Below are positions 5,516 through 5,590 of a stretch of DNA of 5,590 bases, piece after piece (position 1 is the stretch's first letter; each line of letters starts with the position of its first letter). Made by a program: the position numbers and the translations under genes. This DNA comes from Bacteroidales bacterium UBA2559 (GTDB lineage: Bacteria; Bacteroidota; Bacteroidia; Bacteroidales; Bacteroidaceae): assembly GCA_002340405.1 (NCBI GenBank), contig DDLZ01000083.1, positions 1-5,590 on the forward strand, in the 5' to 3' direction. The notes beneath the pieces were generated by a model. The model did not search any database, was not told the DNA's origin, and saw nothing but the letters and a program-made list of their open reading frames with translations.

Positions 5516-5590
5516 AACCGGTTAATCGGAAATTGTAATCATTGTAAAAGTTATGTAAAAATAGCTCAATAACTGTATTTCTGCAATTAG

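Overview
The window looks like a chromosomal segment from a Bacteroidota species, most likely order Bacteroidales. Two promoters match the phylum's -33 TTTG / -7 TAnnTTTG pattern: TTTG-N19-TACATTTG at 2821-2851 and GTTG-N19-TACATTTG at 219-249. The start codons lack strong Shine-Dalgarno sequences, intergenic DNA is AT-rich while genes have mixed composition, and two of the four proteins are lipoproteins. The genus cannot be fixed from this sequence.

Layout, left to right. Positions 1-218 hold no gene I can support. Positions 219-413 form a compact tryptophan attenuator: a promoter, an 18-codon leader peptide with three consecutive Trp codons (277-333), mutually exclusive RNA pairings, and an intrinsic terminator (372-413). 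It precedes a TrpB2-type tryptophan synthase beta chain (455-1822, +). A hairpin terminator at 1872-1915 separates this gene from a convergent nitroreductase-family lipoprotein (1950-2570, -). The 311-bp divergent spacer 2571-2881 holds two copies of a TTTGTACAA palindrome 21 bp apart, repeated GTTAT/ATAAC half-sites, and the promoter of a secreted GH51 alpha-L-arabinofuranosidase (2882-4852, +). A second terminator hairpin (4876-4912) separates that gene from an unrecognised small lipoprotein (4941-5477, -).

The four main genes alternate in strand and each appears to be its own transcription unit, so they need not share a pathway. The trpB2 unit is the most informative: a stand-alone beta chain under its own Trp-sensing leader suggests indole-to-tryptophan synthesis or salvage made only when charged tRNA-Trp is scarce. 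The arabinofuranosidase would release arabinose from plant polysaccharides outside the cytoplasm; no SusC/SusD pair or regulator is visible beside it.

I found no CRISPR array, insertion sequence, tRNA or rRNA. The strongest candidates for something little described are the Trp attenuator on a lone trpB2, the lipid-anchored nitroreductase, and the paired palindromes between the divergent genes.
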